64,000 nt of DNA from Terriglobia bacterium. GTDB taxonomy: Bacteria > Acidobacteriota > Terriglobia > Bryobacterales > Bryobacteraceae. Within the stretch, counting starts at the first letter, position 1; each line of letters starts with the position of its first letter. The translations under genes were made by a program, and so were the position numbers. The notes under the pieces were generated by a model, which was given only the letters and a program-made list of their open reading frames with translations, was not told where the DNA came from and made no database searches. Shown one piece after another: positions 1 to 8,366 of this stretch. The stretch covers positions 1-64,000 of the forward strand of contig JAIQFN010000027.1 in the NCBI GenBank assembly GCA_020073265.1, given 5' to 3'.

Positions 1-71
1 GCCCGCTCACCACGGCGGCTTTGTGGTATCCTGAAAACTCCATTACCTTGTAAGGATTCCAAGCACCGAAG

Positions 72-335
72 ATGGCCAATACTTATTCCGCAGTCAAGCG
101 GGTGCGCCAGACCGAACGCCGCACGGATTACAACCGGAAGAACAAGACCCGCCTTCGTCACCAGATCCGCGCCATGCGGCGCGCCATTGCCGGCAAGGAC
201 GCCAAGGCTGCCGCCGAATTGCTTCCGCGGACGTTTTCCGTCATCGACCGTTCCGCCAAGTCCGGCATCATCAAGAAGAACACCGCGGCGCGCTACAAGA
301 GCAGGATCCAGGCGCGGTTGAAAGCTCTAGCTTAG
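72..335 (+). CDS. rpsT: 30S ribosomal protein S20
   Basis: Small basic 87-residue protein of the bS20 family, which binds 16S rRNA early in assembly of the 30S subunit. The N-terminus carries the typical Ser/Lys/Arg-rich stretch ([22 protein letters not shown]), and the C-terminal half ends in the family's [14 protein letters not shown] segment. Length matches the usual 85-90 residues. The ATG is preceded by an AAGGAT-like ribosome-binding site about a dozen bases upstream. The gene stands alone on the plus strand and converges with holA across only 9 bases, with no obvious terminator between them. Confidence 0.97.
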   Translation: MANTYSAVKRVRQTERRTDYNRKNKTRLRHQIRAMRRAIAGKDAKAAAELLPRTFSVIDRSAKSGIIKKNTAARYKSRIQARLKALA

Positions 336-344
336 CGTCCGCCG

Positions 345-1394
345 TCAGTTCGTCAGGCTGAACACCAGTTCCTCCATCACCACGCGGTCGTCCGGGCGCG
401 TGTCGCGCAGCGCCTTGTCGGCCCAGAACACGCTCTCGATCGCCCGTCCCAGTTTCTCGCCGGGAAAAGCGGTGACGGTTTGCTGCACCTGCTCGGCGCG
501 ATCGCGCCACATGCGAATGCCTTGCTTGGTGAAATAGGCCTGGATCTGCTGGGCGTTGCGCAGGCCCGCCTCGTGCGCCACCATCGCCAGGCGGAACTGC
601 GTGGCCAGAAACGTCAGCGCGAGCGGCAGGTACTCGCCTTCCCTCAGCAGCGTGTCCAGGCTGGCGAGCGAGCGTTTGCGGTCACCTCGGCCGAGCGCGG
701 CCACCAGCGCGAAAATGTTGGACGCCTGGGCGTTCGGAACCAGCCGCGCGATGTCGTCGGCGGTGATCTTCCTACCGGCGCCCGCGTAGAGCCGGAGCTT
801 CTCGATCTCGTTGGCGATGCGGCCGGCGTCGGCGCCCAGCGAGTCGACCAGCAACCCGATTTCGGACAACCCCAGTTGCACTCCGGCTTCCTTGGCCAGA
901 TCCTGCGCCAGGTTGCGCGCGGCTTCGAGCGTGTAGGGACGAAACTCAACCACCTCGGGAATCGCCGAGTAGAATTTCTGGACGCGCTCGATCCTGGCGC
1001 GGTCCTCACCCTCGAATTCGTAGCGGTTGCATTCGAACACCAGCACCGTCCCGGGAGTCGCATGGCTGACGTAGCCGGCCAGCTCGCCCGCGGGCGATCC
1101 TTCTTCGGCGCTCGCAGCCCGGCCTTTGGGAAGCGCGGCTTCGGCGCCGGAGACCCAGATCACTCGATTGGCCGCAAACAGCGACAGCGACCGCGCGCCG
1201 TCGAGCACCGCGGCCAAGGCGGTTTCCTGCAGGTCATAATGCTCCAGGCCGTTCTCGCGATCCCCGGCCTCAAGCATGCGCTCGATCAGCGCCCGCCGGC
1301 ACACGCCGAGTTGGTACGTCTCCGCGCCGACGAACAAGTAAGCCGGAGCCGGCGGGCTCTTGCGGATTCGTTGCAGAAATTGCTCGGGACTCAA
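345..1394 (-). CDS. holA: DNA polymerase III delta subunit
   Basis: HolA (349 residues, normal length) is the clamp-loader subunit that opens the beta sliding clamp. The N-terminus shows the family pattern PAPAYLFVGAETY, where the degenerate P-loop region of the delta subunit lies, and the middle has the conserved GADAGRIANEIEKL stretch of the AAA lid. The start is a TTG that overlaps the TGA of lptE (TTGA), so translation is probably coupled; no upstream in-frame ATG is available. It is the last gene of the operon psd-pssA-Asd-like-lptE-holA. The pairing of lptE with holA is common in diderm bacteria. Confidence 0.93.
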   Translation of the reverse strand: MSPEQFLQRIRKSPPAPAYLFVGAETYQLGVCRRALIERMLEAGDRENGLEHYDLQETALAAVLDGARSLSLFAANRVIWVSGAEAALPKGRAASAEEGSPAGELAGYVSHATPGTVLVFECNRYEFEGEDRARIERVQKFYSAIPEVVEFRPYTLEAARNLAQDLAKEAGVQLGLSEIGLLVDSLGADAGRIANEIEKLRLYAGAGRKITADDIARLVPNAQASNIFALVAALGRGDRKRSLASLDTLLREGEYLPLALTFLATQFRLAMVAHEAGLRNAQQIQAYFTKQGIRMWRDRAEQVQQTVTAFPGEKLGRAIESVFWADKALRDTRPDDRVVMEELVFSLTN

Positions 1395-1915
1395 AAGTTA
1401 TCCAAAATCGCGCTGACCAGGTCGCGCGCCACGGTCCGGCTCAGCCGTTCGAGAGCCGGGCTGCTTTCTTCAAAATACTGGCTGGCGCTGGTAACCGAGA
1501 TCTCGTAGCGGTCGTGCAACTCAAAATTGGGGCGCGTGAAGATGACCTTGCCAGTGGCGCGCTCCACCAGGCTGATTTGCATGGTGACGTTCACTTGCAG
1601 GCCGCTGGCCCGGCCGGTTGCTTGATCGAACTGGATCGGATAACTCACGAAATTGATCACCGTGCCACGCAGCACCGCGTCGGCCTGCTGCGGGTCGGTG
1701 ACAATCTGGTAGCGCGTGCGCGCGATGAACTCGTGGCTGATGGCTTCCGGCAGCCGGTCGGTGAGCTTGTAGCGCGTGGTGGCATTGGCGAAGGCCGGGA
1801 TGGCGATGCTGTGGATGCTCTGCGGCACCAGGTCGGCCTTGCCGGCCACGTGGTATCCGCAGGACGAAAGCGCGACGGCCGAAACCAACGCCAGCGTCTT
1901 ACTTAAGAAGTTCAC
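1391..1915 (-). CDS. lptE: LPS-assembly lipoprotein LptE
   Basis: Predicted outer-membrane lipoprotein of 174 residues that plugs and helps assemble the LptD translocon for lipopolysaccharide. A short signal peptide ends in the lipobox LSSC (Cys19) followed by GYHVAGK, the GY(H/Q) start typical of mature LptE. I chose the GTG at 1915 because it gives a compact signal peptide and follows GAGGTGG; the frame is open further upstream, but that extension runs through the Asd-like gene in another frame and has no signal peptide. The start overlaps the end of the upstream gene by 17 bases and the stop overlaps holA by 4. Its presence implies an LPS-bearing outer membrane. Confidence 0.9.
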   Translation of the reverse strand: MNFLSKTLALVSAVALSSCGYHVAGKADLVPQSIHSIAIPAFANATTRYKLTDRLPEAISHEFIARTRYQIVTDPQQADAVLRGTVINFVSYPIQFDQATGRASGLQVNVTMQISLVERATGKVIFTRPNFELHDRYEISVTSASQYFEESSPALERLSRTVARDLVSAILDNF

Positions 1916-2918
1916 GTGCCACCTCGGTTGCATTCTCCGCCGCGATCCGTAGATTGTCGGCCACCATCCAGAACCAGCAGGCGCGCGGCTGGTTGCGATC
2001 CGGCGCGATCGCTCCCACCGTGATTCCTCCCTGGCCGGCGACGCCGACGTTGCTGGGCGGTTCGTGCTCCTTGCCGCGAACATCGATGTGGCTCGATTCG
2101 AGCGCCCGTTCGATGGCCTCCACATCAAGGTTGTTTTCGAACTCCACCCAGACCGACATGCTATAGCCATGGAACACCGGCGCGTGAAACACGCGCAGCG
2201 ACGGCATGGGAACCGATCCCGCACCCGCCAGCAGACTCGCCAGGTGCCGGTCGATCTTCAGCTCGATCTCGCCCAGCGAGTGCTGGGAATCGGAGCCGTA
2301 CTGCGGCAGCATGTTGAAGCTCACCTGCGTATCGAACACGTCTTTGGCGAGCGGCTTGAATGACAACAGACCCACGGTCTGCTTCTGCAGTTCATCGATG
2401 CCGGCCTGGCCGCGTTCGCTCACCGGCTCGAAGATATTGACCACGGCGCGGCGAACCGTTCCGGCCTTCTGAAGCTGGGTCAAGAAGAGCGCCAGCGCGA
2501 TGGCAGCCGGATGGGCGATCTCCTGGACCGCGCTCGAGACCCGATGGCCGGGCGGCTCCACCATGGGGGCGCGCAGCCGCGTCTCGGGCCGGTCCTCCAG
2601 CCCGCCGCTCACATCGATGACCACCGGCGCGGGACTGGCCTTCCGGATCCGTTCGTAAGCTTTGCGGCTGGACTCTCGGGACCCCGCCAGGATCGCGATC
2701 CGCGCTTCGCCAAGATCGGCCGCGGCGAGCGAGCTGATCAGCAATGGTTCGTCCTCGCCGCGCGTGATGATGCTGGCGTCCTCTTCGTCGGCAGCCACCA
2801 GTTTGATATTCGCGCCCAGATCGCTCGATTCGAGCAGTTCGCGGACCTCCTTGCCCAGGAGCGATTCGCCGCCCACGACGGCGACAGTAGGTTGGGATGT
2901 GCTTCGATGAGAATGCAT
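1899..2918 (-). CDS. Aspartate-semialdehyde dehydrogenase-like pseudoenzyme (Asd/Usg family)
   Basis: A 339-residue protein with the full fold of the Asd family: an N-terminal NAD(P)-binding start (VAVVGGESLLGKEV, residues about 12-25) and an Asd/ArgC dimerisation half with NIFEPVSERGQAGIDEL and LRVFHAPVFHGYSMSVWVEF. The residues that make an Asd enzyme are missing. Where catalytic NCST normally sits there is AHPAA (residues about 135-139), and the catalytic GH becomes GY near residue 252. It therefore resembles the non-catalytic Usg-type paralogs rather than true Asd. The ATG at 2918 lies one base after the pssA stop, which fixes the start; a longer frame to 3017 would overlap pssA. Function unknown; it may be structural or regulatory. 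Confidence 0.8.
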   Translation of the reverse strand: MHSHRSTSQPTVAVVGGESLLGKEVRELLESSDLGANIKLVAADEEDASIITRGEDEPLLISSLAAADLGEARIAILAGSRESSRKAYERIRKASPAPVVIDVSGGLEDRPETRLRAPMVEPPGHRVSSAVQEIAHPAAIALALFLTQLQKAGTVRRAVVNIFEPVSERGQAGIDELQKQTVGLLSFKPLAKDVFDTQVSFNMLPQYGSDSQHSLGEIELKIDRHLASLLAGAGSVPMPSLRVFHAPVFHGYSMSVWVEFENNLDVEAIERALESSHIDVRGKEHEPPSNVGVAGQGGITVGAIAPDRNQPRACWFWMVADNLRIAAENATEVARELLK

Positions 2919-2919
2919 G

Positions 2920-3807
2920 TCAGCCGGCCTGGTGCTCCGGTTGCGGCGGCGGAGGATGCGGACGGAAACGTCGGCGAATAATGCCGCCGGCCCGAATGAG
3001 AATTCCCGTACCAACATAGACTGACGACAGCGCCAGCAGCACCGGTTGCGAATAGTTCCAGACCAGGTAAATCAGCGCGGCGAACAGGATCACCGTCAGC
3101 GGCGACCTGGGCCCGGTGAGGTTCACTTCCTTGAAACTCGGGTAGCGCCAGGTGCTCACCATCAGGAAGGAAAGCAGCGCGAGCAAGCCCAGCCACAGCA
3201 TCGAAAGAAACCACCACTCCAGCGGCACGCTGTCTGAGGCGTACACGATGGCCGCGAGGATGGCGGCGGCCGCCGGAATCGGAAGCCCCACGAAGTATTT
3301 GCGGTCGGGCCGGCCTGGATTCTTGGGAACCGGATTGGTCTGGACGTTGAAGCGCGCCAGGCGCGCCGCGCCGCAGACCAAATACAGGAAGGCGATGAAA
3401 TAGCCCGCGCGGTGATCCGGCAGCAATCCGCCAGGCGTGACGAACTGCACGCCCCAGCAATACGCCAGCACCGCGGGCGCGATCCCGAACGTGATGACGT
3501 CGGCCAGCGAGTCCATCTCGCGGCCGAAATCGCTGACGGTGTTGGTGAGACGGGCGATCCTGCCGTCCAGTCCGTCCAACACCACGGCGGCGCCGATCGC
3601 GATGGCCGCTGCTTCGAAGTTACGATTGGGGCCCAGTTGGCCGGTTCCGGCCAGCAAGGCGCCTTCGATGGACCGCAGGATGGCCAGGAATCCCAAAAAA
3701 ACATTGCCGGCTGTGAACAGCGTTGGCAAAGCGTACGCGGCCCGGCGCGGCCTGCGGGCCGGCGAACGCGGATCGAAGAACCGTTGCTGCCACGAAAGTT
3801 TCGCCAT
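2920..3807 (-). CDS. pssA: CDP-diacylglycerol--serine O-phosphatidyltransferase
   Basis: Integral-membrane enzyme (295 residues) that makes phosphatidylserine from CDP-diacylglycerol and serine, the step before Psd. The CDP-alcohol phosphotransferase signature D-x2-DG-x2-AR-x8-G-x3-D-x3-D is complete in DGLDGRIARL..DFGREMDSLAD. Several hydrophobic segments follow, and a Pro/Arg-rich tail (RRRFRPHPPPP) ends the protein. The ATG at 3807 overlaps the psd stop by one base (TGATG), so psd and pssA are translationally coupled. The pair gives the route to phosphatidylethanolamine. A longer N-terminal extension to 3882 is possible but would lie inside psd. Confidence 0.93.
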   Translation of the reverse strand: MAKLSWQQRFFDPRSPARRPRRAAYALPTLFTAGNVFLGFLAILRSIEGALLAGTGQLGPNRNFEAAAIAIGAAVVLDGLDGRIARLTNTVSDFGREMDSLADVITFGIAPAVLAYCWGVQFVTPGGLLPDHRAGYFIAFLYLVCGAARLARFNVQTNPVPKNPGRPDRKYFVGLPIPAAAAILAAIVYASDSVPLEWWFLSMLWLGLLALLSFLMVSTWRYPSFKEVNLTGPRSPLTVILFAALIYLVWNYSQPVLLALSSVYVGTGILIRAGGIIRRRFRPHPPPPQPEHQAG

Positions 3808-4412
3808 CAGGCCTGCTTCCTGCGCGCCAGAATGCTGGAACCGCCCTGAACGTGCTGACCGGTTTGCACCGTGATCTCCCATTCGGGCCCCAGAAAAACG
3901 TCCACGCGCGAGCCGAACTTGATCAGGCCGACGCGCTCGCCCATGGCCACCTGGTCGCCGGGCTTTTTCCAGAAGACGATGCGGCGCGCGATCAGCCCTG
4001 CGATTTGCGCAAAGGTGACATTCGCGCCTTCGCCTTCGATGGTCACGGTGTTGCGTTCGTTCTGGGAGCTTGCGACCTCGCGGCTGGCCACCAGAAACTG
4101 GCCCTTGGTGTATTCAACTTTGCCGATCTTGCCGGCGATGGGCGCGCGATTGACGTGCACGTCGAAGATGTTCAGGAAAATGCTGATGCGCGACGGCGCG
4201 GCCAGTGCGGTAAGGATGCCGACCACTTTGCCGTCGGCCGGCGATACGGCCACGGGACCGTCGGGGATGGCTCGGTCCGGGTCGCGGAAAAAATAAAGGC
4301 AGAACAGCGCTAGCACGAACAGCGGAATGGCGAAGACCGGCCGTGTCAGGTACCAGACCGCTGCGCCTCCGGCCGTGAACGCCGCCGCGTAGTAGATCCC
4401 GTCGATCACCAT
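3807..4412 (-). CDS. psd: Phosphatidylserine decarboxylase, short (PSD-A) type
   Basis: A 201-residue self-processing, pyruvoyl-dependent decarboxylase that converts phosphatidylserine to phosphatidylethanolamine at the membrane. Two N-terminal hydrophobic segments (about residues 5-45) precede the catalytic part, which has DVHVNRAP and the C-terminal cleavage region KFGSRVD, where the Gly-Ser bond is cut to form the pyruvoyl group. The length fits the short PSD family. The start at 4412 (MVIDGIYY) is preferred over an upstream start at 4532, because that extension is low-complexity Arg/Ser sequence translated from the palindromic repeats at 4430-4539. It heads the operon running down to holA. 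Confidence 0.92.
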   Translation of the reverse strand: MVIDGIYYAAAFTAGGAAVWYLTRPVFAIPLFVLALFCLYFFRDPDRAIPDGPVAVSPADGKVVGILTALAAPSRISIFLNIFDVHVNRAPIAGKIGKVEYTKGQFLVASREVASSQNERNTVTIEGEGANVTFAQIAGLIARRIVFWKKPGDQVAMGERVGLIKFGSRVDVFLGPEWEITVQTGQHVQGGSSILARRKQA

Positions 4413-4429
4413 CGATACTTCTATTGTAC

Positions 4430-4474
4430 GTGGCGCTCGCACTCGTGCGTGCCGCGTCGACACTCGTGTCGACG
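4430..4474 (+). repeat. REP-A palindromic repeat, copy 1
   Basis: A 45-bp element with two hairpin-forming parts: CGCAC/GTGCG and then CGTCGACAC-TC-GTGTCGACG. It is related to the copies at 4493, 29984, 40150 and 41295. Relative to the commonest form (CGTTCACAC..GTGTGAACG) both arms of the second hairpin have changed together, so pairing is kept. It lies head-to-head with copy 2 in the gap before psd. Confidence 0.8.
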
Positions 4475-4492
4475 CTCGGTTGTCATGAAAAA

Positions 4493-4539
4493 GGCGTTCG
4501 CATGAGTGCGAACGCGGCACCGACGAGTGCATGCGCCAC
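4493..4539 (-). repeat. REP-A palindromic repeat, copy 2 (inverted)
   Basis: Inverted partner of the repeat at 4430-4474, separated by 18 bases. Its hairpin CGTTCGCA-TGAG-TGCGAACG is again fully paired but differs from the other copies on both arms. The other half is more degenerate. Together the two copies fill the gap between the DUF1684 gene and psd. Confidence 0.75.
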
Positions 4540-4544
4540 GCCGC

Positions 4545-5375
4545 CTAATGGCCGTAGTTCAATTCGCCGGCTTCGATCCGGATCGCCAGCCGATTCTGCT
4601 TCGGCGGGAGCGGGCAAGTAGCATACGCCGTGAACGCGCAAGGCGGGTTCTCCGCTTTGTTGAAATCCAGCTCCACCTCGCCGTTCTTCGGCCAGCTCGC
4701 ATAGAGGAACCGTCCCGCCGGATACGTTTCCCAGCCGGCCGTGAGATCGCGGAAGATGAAAAACAGCCGATCGTCTTCGGTCACCGGCTCCAGCCGCAGC
4801 GAGCGTCCCTGCAAGGTAAACGTCACATATCCGGGGCTCGCCTCTGGCTCTGTCTGCCCCAGGACATTCGTAATCGGAATCATCTTCGGCTTCTCATACG
4901 CCACGAACTTACCCGTCACGCGATAGCTCTCCCGCGCGGGAAACCAGTGCAGACCAGTGAACTCGCGGCGCTGCTTGCTGGCCGGATCCTTGAGCCGGAC
5001 GCCGAAGCGGTCCCCGCGCTGAATCACCGTCATGACCAAGCCGTCGAACCGGACTTGATCCTTCTCGTTGACCGGCACGCTGGCGCCCGTCGCGGCGCGG
5101 AACGTGGTCTTGCCGGCTCGCAGCTCGAATACACCTGCCTTAGCCGGGCCGCGCGGCAGCACGATGTCGTTGGATGGATCCGAGCCGGCCGTGTTTCGAC
5201 CTTCTTTCAGCCAGAACAATCCCGCGACCGCGAGCCATCCGTCCTCGGCCTTCAGCTCGGCCTCATGCTGGACGCGCCATCGCTCGAGCGCCTTTCGATA
5301 CAACGCGTCCCCAGCCGAATTCAGCGCCACCAGAGCCAGCGCGGCGACGCCACCGGCGAGCCTCAGCGGGTTCAT
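4545..5375 (-). CDS. DUF1684 domain-containing secreted protein
   Basis: A 276-residue protein with an N-terminal hydrophobic segment (MNPLRLAGGVAALALVAL) that looks like a signal peptide or anchor. It continues with the DUF1684 landmarks: W-R-x-x-H-E-A-E-L, EDGWLAVAGLFWLKEGRN, GSDPSNDIVLP, and near the C-terminus NPPCAFTAYATCPLPP followed by NRL..IEAGE. No enzymatic activity is established for this family as far as I know. The ATG at 5375 is chosen because it begins the hydrophobic signal; the upstream in-frame extension adds an unrelated Cys-rich stretch. It is separated from psd by a pair of palindromic repeats and may be an independent transcription unit. Confidence 0.85.
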   Translation of the reverse strand: MNPLRLAGGVAALALVALNSAGDALYRKALERWRVQHEAELKAEDGWLAVAGLFWLKEGRNTAGSDPSNDIVLPRGPAKAGVFELRAGKTTFRAATGASVPVNEKDQVRFDGLVMTVIQRGDRFGVRLKDPASKQRREFTGLHWFPARESYRVTGKFVAYEKPKMIPITNVLGQTEPEASPGYVTFTLQGRSLRLEPVTEDDRLFFIFRDLTAGWETYPAGRFLYASWPKNGEVELDFNKAENPPCAFTAYATCPLPPKQNRLAIRIEAGELNYGH

Positions 5376-5479
5376 CAGTGCCCACTCTATCACCTGCGCG
5401 CCGCAATCAGCACGCCCACAAAGCAAAGAGCCGCGCAGTCGCCCACGCGGCTCGGAAAACGAGATGTGACGAAGCTGGC

Positions 5480-6202
5480 CTAGGACTGCCGCAAGCGACG
5501 AACCGTCCCCAGAAGGCCCAGCATGCCTACCATCAGCAGGCCGTAGGTGCCCGGTTCCGGAACCGCCGACGGCGTCGCCGTAACCTGACCGTCAAAGCAG
5601 GTCGAGTAGCCATTCTTCGAGTAGCTCGACAAATCGTTGAGATCCACGCCCAGGATATAGCCGAAGCTGAAGTCAGCCTCGAGTGAACCGTTGGTGCTGT
5701 TAGCCAACTGCAGTAACTGCGCATTGCTTCCCGAATACTGGAAGTTAGTAAGGTTGACGCCGCCGGTGTAAGTCAATTGCTCGGAACTGAAATCTTCAAG
5801 GATGGTATTGAACACCAGCGCGGCGGTGAAGTCGTGATTGTTGCCGTCGTGAATGATGAAGGTCCCGTTACCGGTTACGGGCGCCTGCTCGGTGAAGAAC
5901 CCATAATCGATATCGCCGTTGTTGAAGTGGAAAATGCCTTCGATGTCGCCATTCAAGCCGTTCAGAACGTTGCTCCCGGTAAACCCGGAAATGCCGGTGA
6001 TGTGGAAATCGCTGGCAGGCGTCCCGTTCGGCAGAAAAGTGAAGTTGGCCCCAGCGTTGCTGCCGGAACCAGCGTAGGTGAAGGTGATCGTTGCGCCGCT
6101 GTTGCTCGAGAAGTCAATCGTCTCGGTGGCAGCCACCCCGCTCTGAGTCAGGAACAAAGCAGTAATAAGTGCAACGGCTAGTATTATGTACTTCGATCTC
6201 AT
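5480..6202 (-). CDS. PEP-CTERM sorting domain-containing exported protein
   Basis: A 240-residue exported protein. It starts with a classic signal peptide (MRSKYIILAVALITALFL..SGVAA) and ends with a PEP-CTERM tail: VPEPGTYGLL, a hydrophobic segment, then the basic RRLRQS. Such tails are cleaved by an exosortase. The body is rich in Gly, Asn, Ser and Thr, with a predicted beta-strand character and few charged residues, typical of extracellular or biofilm-matrix PEP-CTERM proteins. An AAGAGG ribosome-binding site precedes the ATG. No exosortase or exopolysaccharide genes are in this window, so the sorting enzyme must be encoded elsewhere. The specific role is unknown. Confidence 0.88.
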   Translation of the reverse strand: MRSKYIILAVALITALFLTQSGVAATETIDFSSNSGATITFTYAGSGSNAGANFTFLPNGTPASDFHITGISGFTGSNVLNGLNGDIEGIFHFNNGDIDYGFFTEQAPVTGNGTFIIHDGNNHDFTAALVFNTILEDFSSEQLTYTGGVNLTNFQYSGSNAQLLQLANSTNGSLEADFSFGYILGVDLNDLSSYSKNGYSTCFDGQVTATPSAVPEPGTYGLLMVGMLGLLGTVRRLRQS

Positions 6203-6402
6203 GAATACAGCCTCTTTCTAGAAATCGGCCATTGCGTACTCAGGCGCGCAGTCGCCGTTCTGCCCTGATGTTAAGGAAGGGAGCTGTGTGCGTAAAGAAT
6301 CAGGACGGGCTGTACCCTACTATCCCGGATTAGGCGCCGGGGTATTCCTTTGGACATAGGGCCGCGCGATCATCCGCCAGCCGCTGCATAGTGGCTGTCT
6401 AC

Positions 6403-6432
6403 TTGATTGGCCGAAAGCTCCGAGTGTAGGAT
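6403..6432 (+). promoter_or_regulatory. Candidate sigma70-type promoter for scoBA
   Basis: TTGATT (6403-6408), an 18-base spacer, then TAGGAT (6427-6432), about 35 bases before the scoB ATG. Hexamer matches are moderate and no experiment supports it. The rest of the 6203-6467 gap shows nothing else I can name. Confidence 0.35.
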
Positions 6433-6467
6433 CGACAGGGAGCGTTCTTCGAAATGGGTACAACCAC

Positions 6468-7160
6468 ATGAGCACAACCACGGCCAAGCCGGGCGCGAAT
6501 CTGACCGACGCCGAGAAGCGCGAACGCATTGTGAAGCGCGCCGCCCAAGAGCTCGAAGACGGCTTTTATGTAAACCTCGGCATCGGCATGCCTACGCTGG
6601 TGGCGAATAATGTCCCGCCGGGCATCGAGGTTGTTCTGCAGTCGGAGAACGGCATGCTGGGAGCGGGGCCCTATCCCCTCGAAGGCACCGAGGATCCGGA
6701 CTTGATCAACGCCGGAAAGGAAACCGTCACCGAGCTGCCGGGCACGTCTTACTGCTCCAGCGCCGATTCGTTCGCCATGATTCGCGGCGGCCATATGGAC
6801 CTCAGCATCCTCGGCGCCATGGAAGTGGACGAAAAGGGCAGCCTGGCAAACTGGATGGTACCGGGAAAAATGGTGAAAGGCATGGGCGGCGCCATGGACC
6901 TGGTGGCCGGAGCGCGCCGTGTGGTAGTGGCCATGGAGCACACCACCAAGCAAGGCACTTCCAAAATTTTGAAGAAATGCACGCTGCCCATCACCGGCCT
7001 CGAAGTGGTGGACCTGATCATTACCGAGCTGTGCGTCATTCGCGTGGCTCCCGAAGGCCTGGTGCTCGAAGAGATCGCGCCCGGCGTCACCGTTGACGAC
7101 GTGCGGCAGGCAACCGAGCCGGCGTTGATCGTCAGCGGCTCGTTGAAGGTAATGGCATGA
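6468..7160 (+). CDS. scoB: 3-oxoacid CoA-transferase subunit B
   Basis: Beta subunit (230 residues) of a succinyl-CoA:3-ketoacid CoA-transferase, which moves CoA between succinyl-CoA and acetoacetate in ketone-body or short-chain acid catabolism. The active-site glutamate lies in SENGMLG (Glu60), the residue that forms the glutamyl-CoA thioester. [15 protein letters not shown] and [20 protein letters not shown] are family landmarks. The stop overlaps the ATG of scoA (ATGA), so the two subunits are coupled. The order beta before alpha is the reverse of atoDA or scoAB operons I know. The very similar atoD/atoA enzymes cannot be excluded by sequence alone. Confidence 0.92.
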   Translation: MSTTTAKPGANLTDAEKRERIVKRAAQELEDGFYVNLGIGMPTLVANNVPPGIEVVLQSENGMLGAGPYPLEGTEDPDLINAGKETVTELPGTSYCSSADSFAMIRGGHMDLSILGAMEVDEKGSLANWMVPGKMVKGMGGAMDLVAGARRVVVAMEHTTKQGTSKILKKCTLPITGLEVVDLIITELCVIRVAPEGLVLEEIAPGVTVDDVRQATEPALIVSGSLKVMA

Positions 7161-7852
7161 ACAAGGTAGTGGCAAGCGCGGACGCAGCCGTCGCCGATAT
7201 CCCCGACGGCGCAACCGTCATGCTGGGAGGCTTCGGGCTGTGCGGCATTCCGGAGAACCTGATCGCGGCGCTGGTGCGCAAGGGCGTCAAGGGACTGCAC
7301 ACCATCAGCAACAACATGGGAATCGACGGCTGCGGCATGGGTCTCATGCTTGAAGCCGGCATGATCGCGTCGCATATCAGCAGCTACGTCGGCGAAAACA
7401 AGCTGCTCGAAAAGATGGTGCTGGCCGGCCAGCTCGATCTCACGCTGGTCCCTCAGGGAACGCTGGCCGAGCGCATCCGGGCCGGCGGCGCGGGAATTCC
7501 CGCTTTCTACACGCCCACCGGCGTTGGAACCGTGGTGGCCGAGGGCAAAGAGTCGCGTGAGTTCAATGGCCGCACCTATCTGCTCGAGACCGGCCTGGCG
7601 GCCGACTACGCCTTGGTGAAAGCCTGGCGCGGCGATCGCCTGGGCAACCTGGTCTACCGGAAAACAGCGCGAAATTTCAACCCCATGATGGCCACCGCCG
7701 CCAGGATCACCATCGCCGAGGTCGAGGAACTAGTGGAACCCGGCCAGATCGATCCCGACCAGGTGATGACGCCGGGCATTTACGTCCAGCGCATCATCCA
7801 GGGCGAGAACTACGAAAAGCGCATCGAACGCCGCACCGTCCGCAAGGCCTGA
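7157..7852 (+). CDS. scoA: 3-oxoacid CoA-transferase subunit A
   Basis: Alpha subunit (231 residues) of the CoA-transferase, paired with the scoB product. The N-terminal [19 protein letters not shown] motif is the glycine-rich CoA-binding signature of family I CoA-transferases, and [23 protein letters not shown] and [26 protein letters not shown] follow in the usual order. Its ATG sits inside the last codons of scoB, giving a 4-base overlap. The two genes probably form a bicistronic operon, since the next gene downstream encodes an unrelated membrane protein. Confidence 0.92.
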   Translation: MNKVVASADAAVADIPDGATVMLGGFGLCGIPENLIAALVRKGVKGLHTISNNMGIDGCGMGLMLEAGMIASHISSYVGENKLLEKMVLAGQLDLTLVPQGTLAERIRAGGAGIPAFYTPTGVGTVVAEGKESREFNGRTYLLETGLAADYALVKAWRGDRLGNLVYRKTARNFNPMMATAARITIAEVEELVEPGQIDPDQVMTPGIYVQRIIQGENYEKRIERRTVRKA

Positions 7853-7915
7853 TCCCACCGCGAAACAAACCTCGGAATGCCGGCGTCCAACGCGCAGCAG
7901 TGCTTTGACTCGCGC

Positions 7916-8194
7916 ATGGCATGCTTAACTCTCATTCTCGTCCTGCTGTTCCCACGCCTGGCCCTGGCGCTTCTTTTCTGGTTCACCACCTACCTGAGTC
8001 GCGCCTTTCACGGCGACCTTCTGACTTTGATTCTGGGCTTCGTCTTCCTGCCGCTCACCACCCTGCTGTATGCGTGGATGGTAAACAACCATGTTCCGCG
8101 GGAGGGCCTCAATCTGCTGTTCCTTTTGATCGCCGCTCTGCTGGACTTAGGCCTGGTCGGAGGAAGTTACCGGCGGCATCAGGGCCGGGCTTGA
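7916..8194 (+). CDS. Small conserved integral-membrane protein
   Basis: About 92 residues with three hydrophobic stretches: LTLILVLLFPRLALALLFWF, LLTLILGFVFLPLTTLLYAW and LNLLFLLIAALLDLGLVGG. It ends in the charged tail RRHQGRA. The pattern C-L-x-L-x5-PR-L-AL-LLW-FTTYLSRAF..LLxLILGFxFLPLTTLLYAW recurs in short uncharacterised membrane proteins of soil bacteria, as I recall; function unknown. I prefer the ATG at 7916, because the hydrophobic N-terminus begins right there. An ATG at 7877 would add 13 polar residues. Neither start has a convincing ribosome-binding site. Confidence 0.7.
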   Translation: MACLTLILVLLFPRLALALLFWFTTYLSRAFHGDLLTLILGFVFLPLTTLLYAWMVNNHVPREGLNLLFLLIAALLDLGLVGGSYRRHQGRA

Positions 8195-8366
8195 CTAGCC
8201 CCTGCCGTGGTACACTAAACCTGACTTTCAGTAAATTTCATGTCTATTCTATGTCATTGATTCTAAAGCGCTAAATCATCCGATTCCCAGTATTTCGTTA
8301 GTTTTCAATAACTTCCAAACTTAGCTAGTCCGAACTCACGGATTCCAACAGCAGAGGAGGGAACCC

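Noticed and set aside
1391-2224. Extended frame upstream of lptE
   Set aside because: The extension is a shadow of the Asd-like gene; the GTG at 1915 starts a proper lipoprotein signal.
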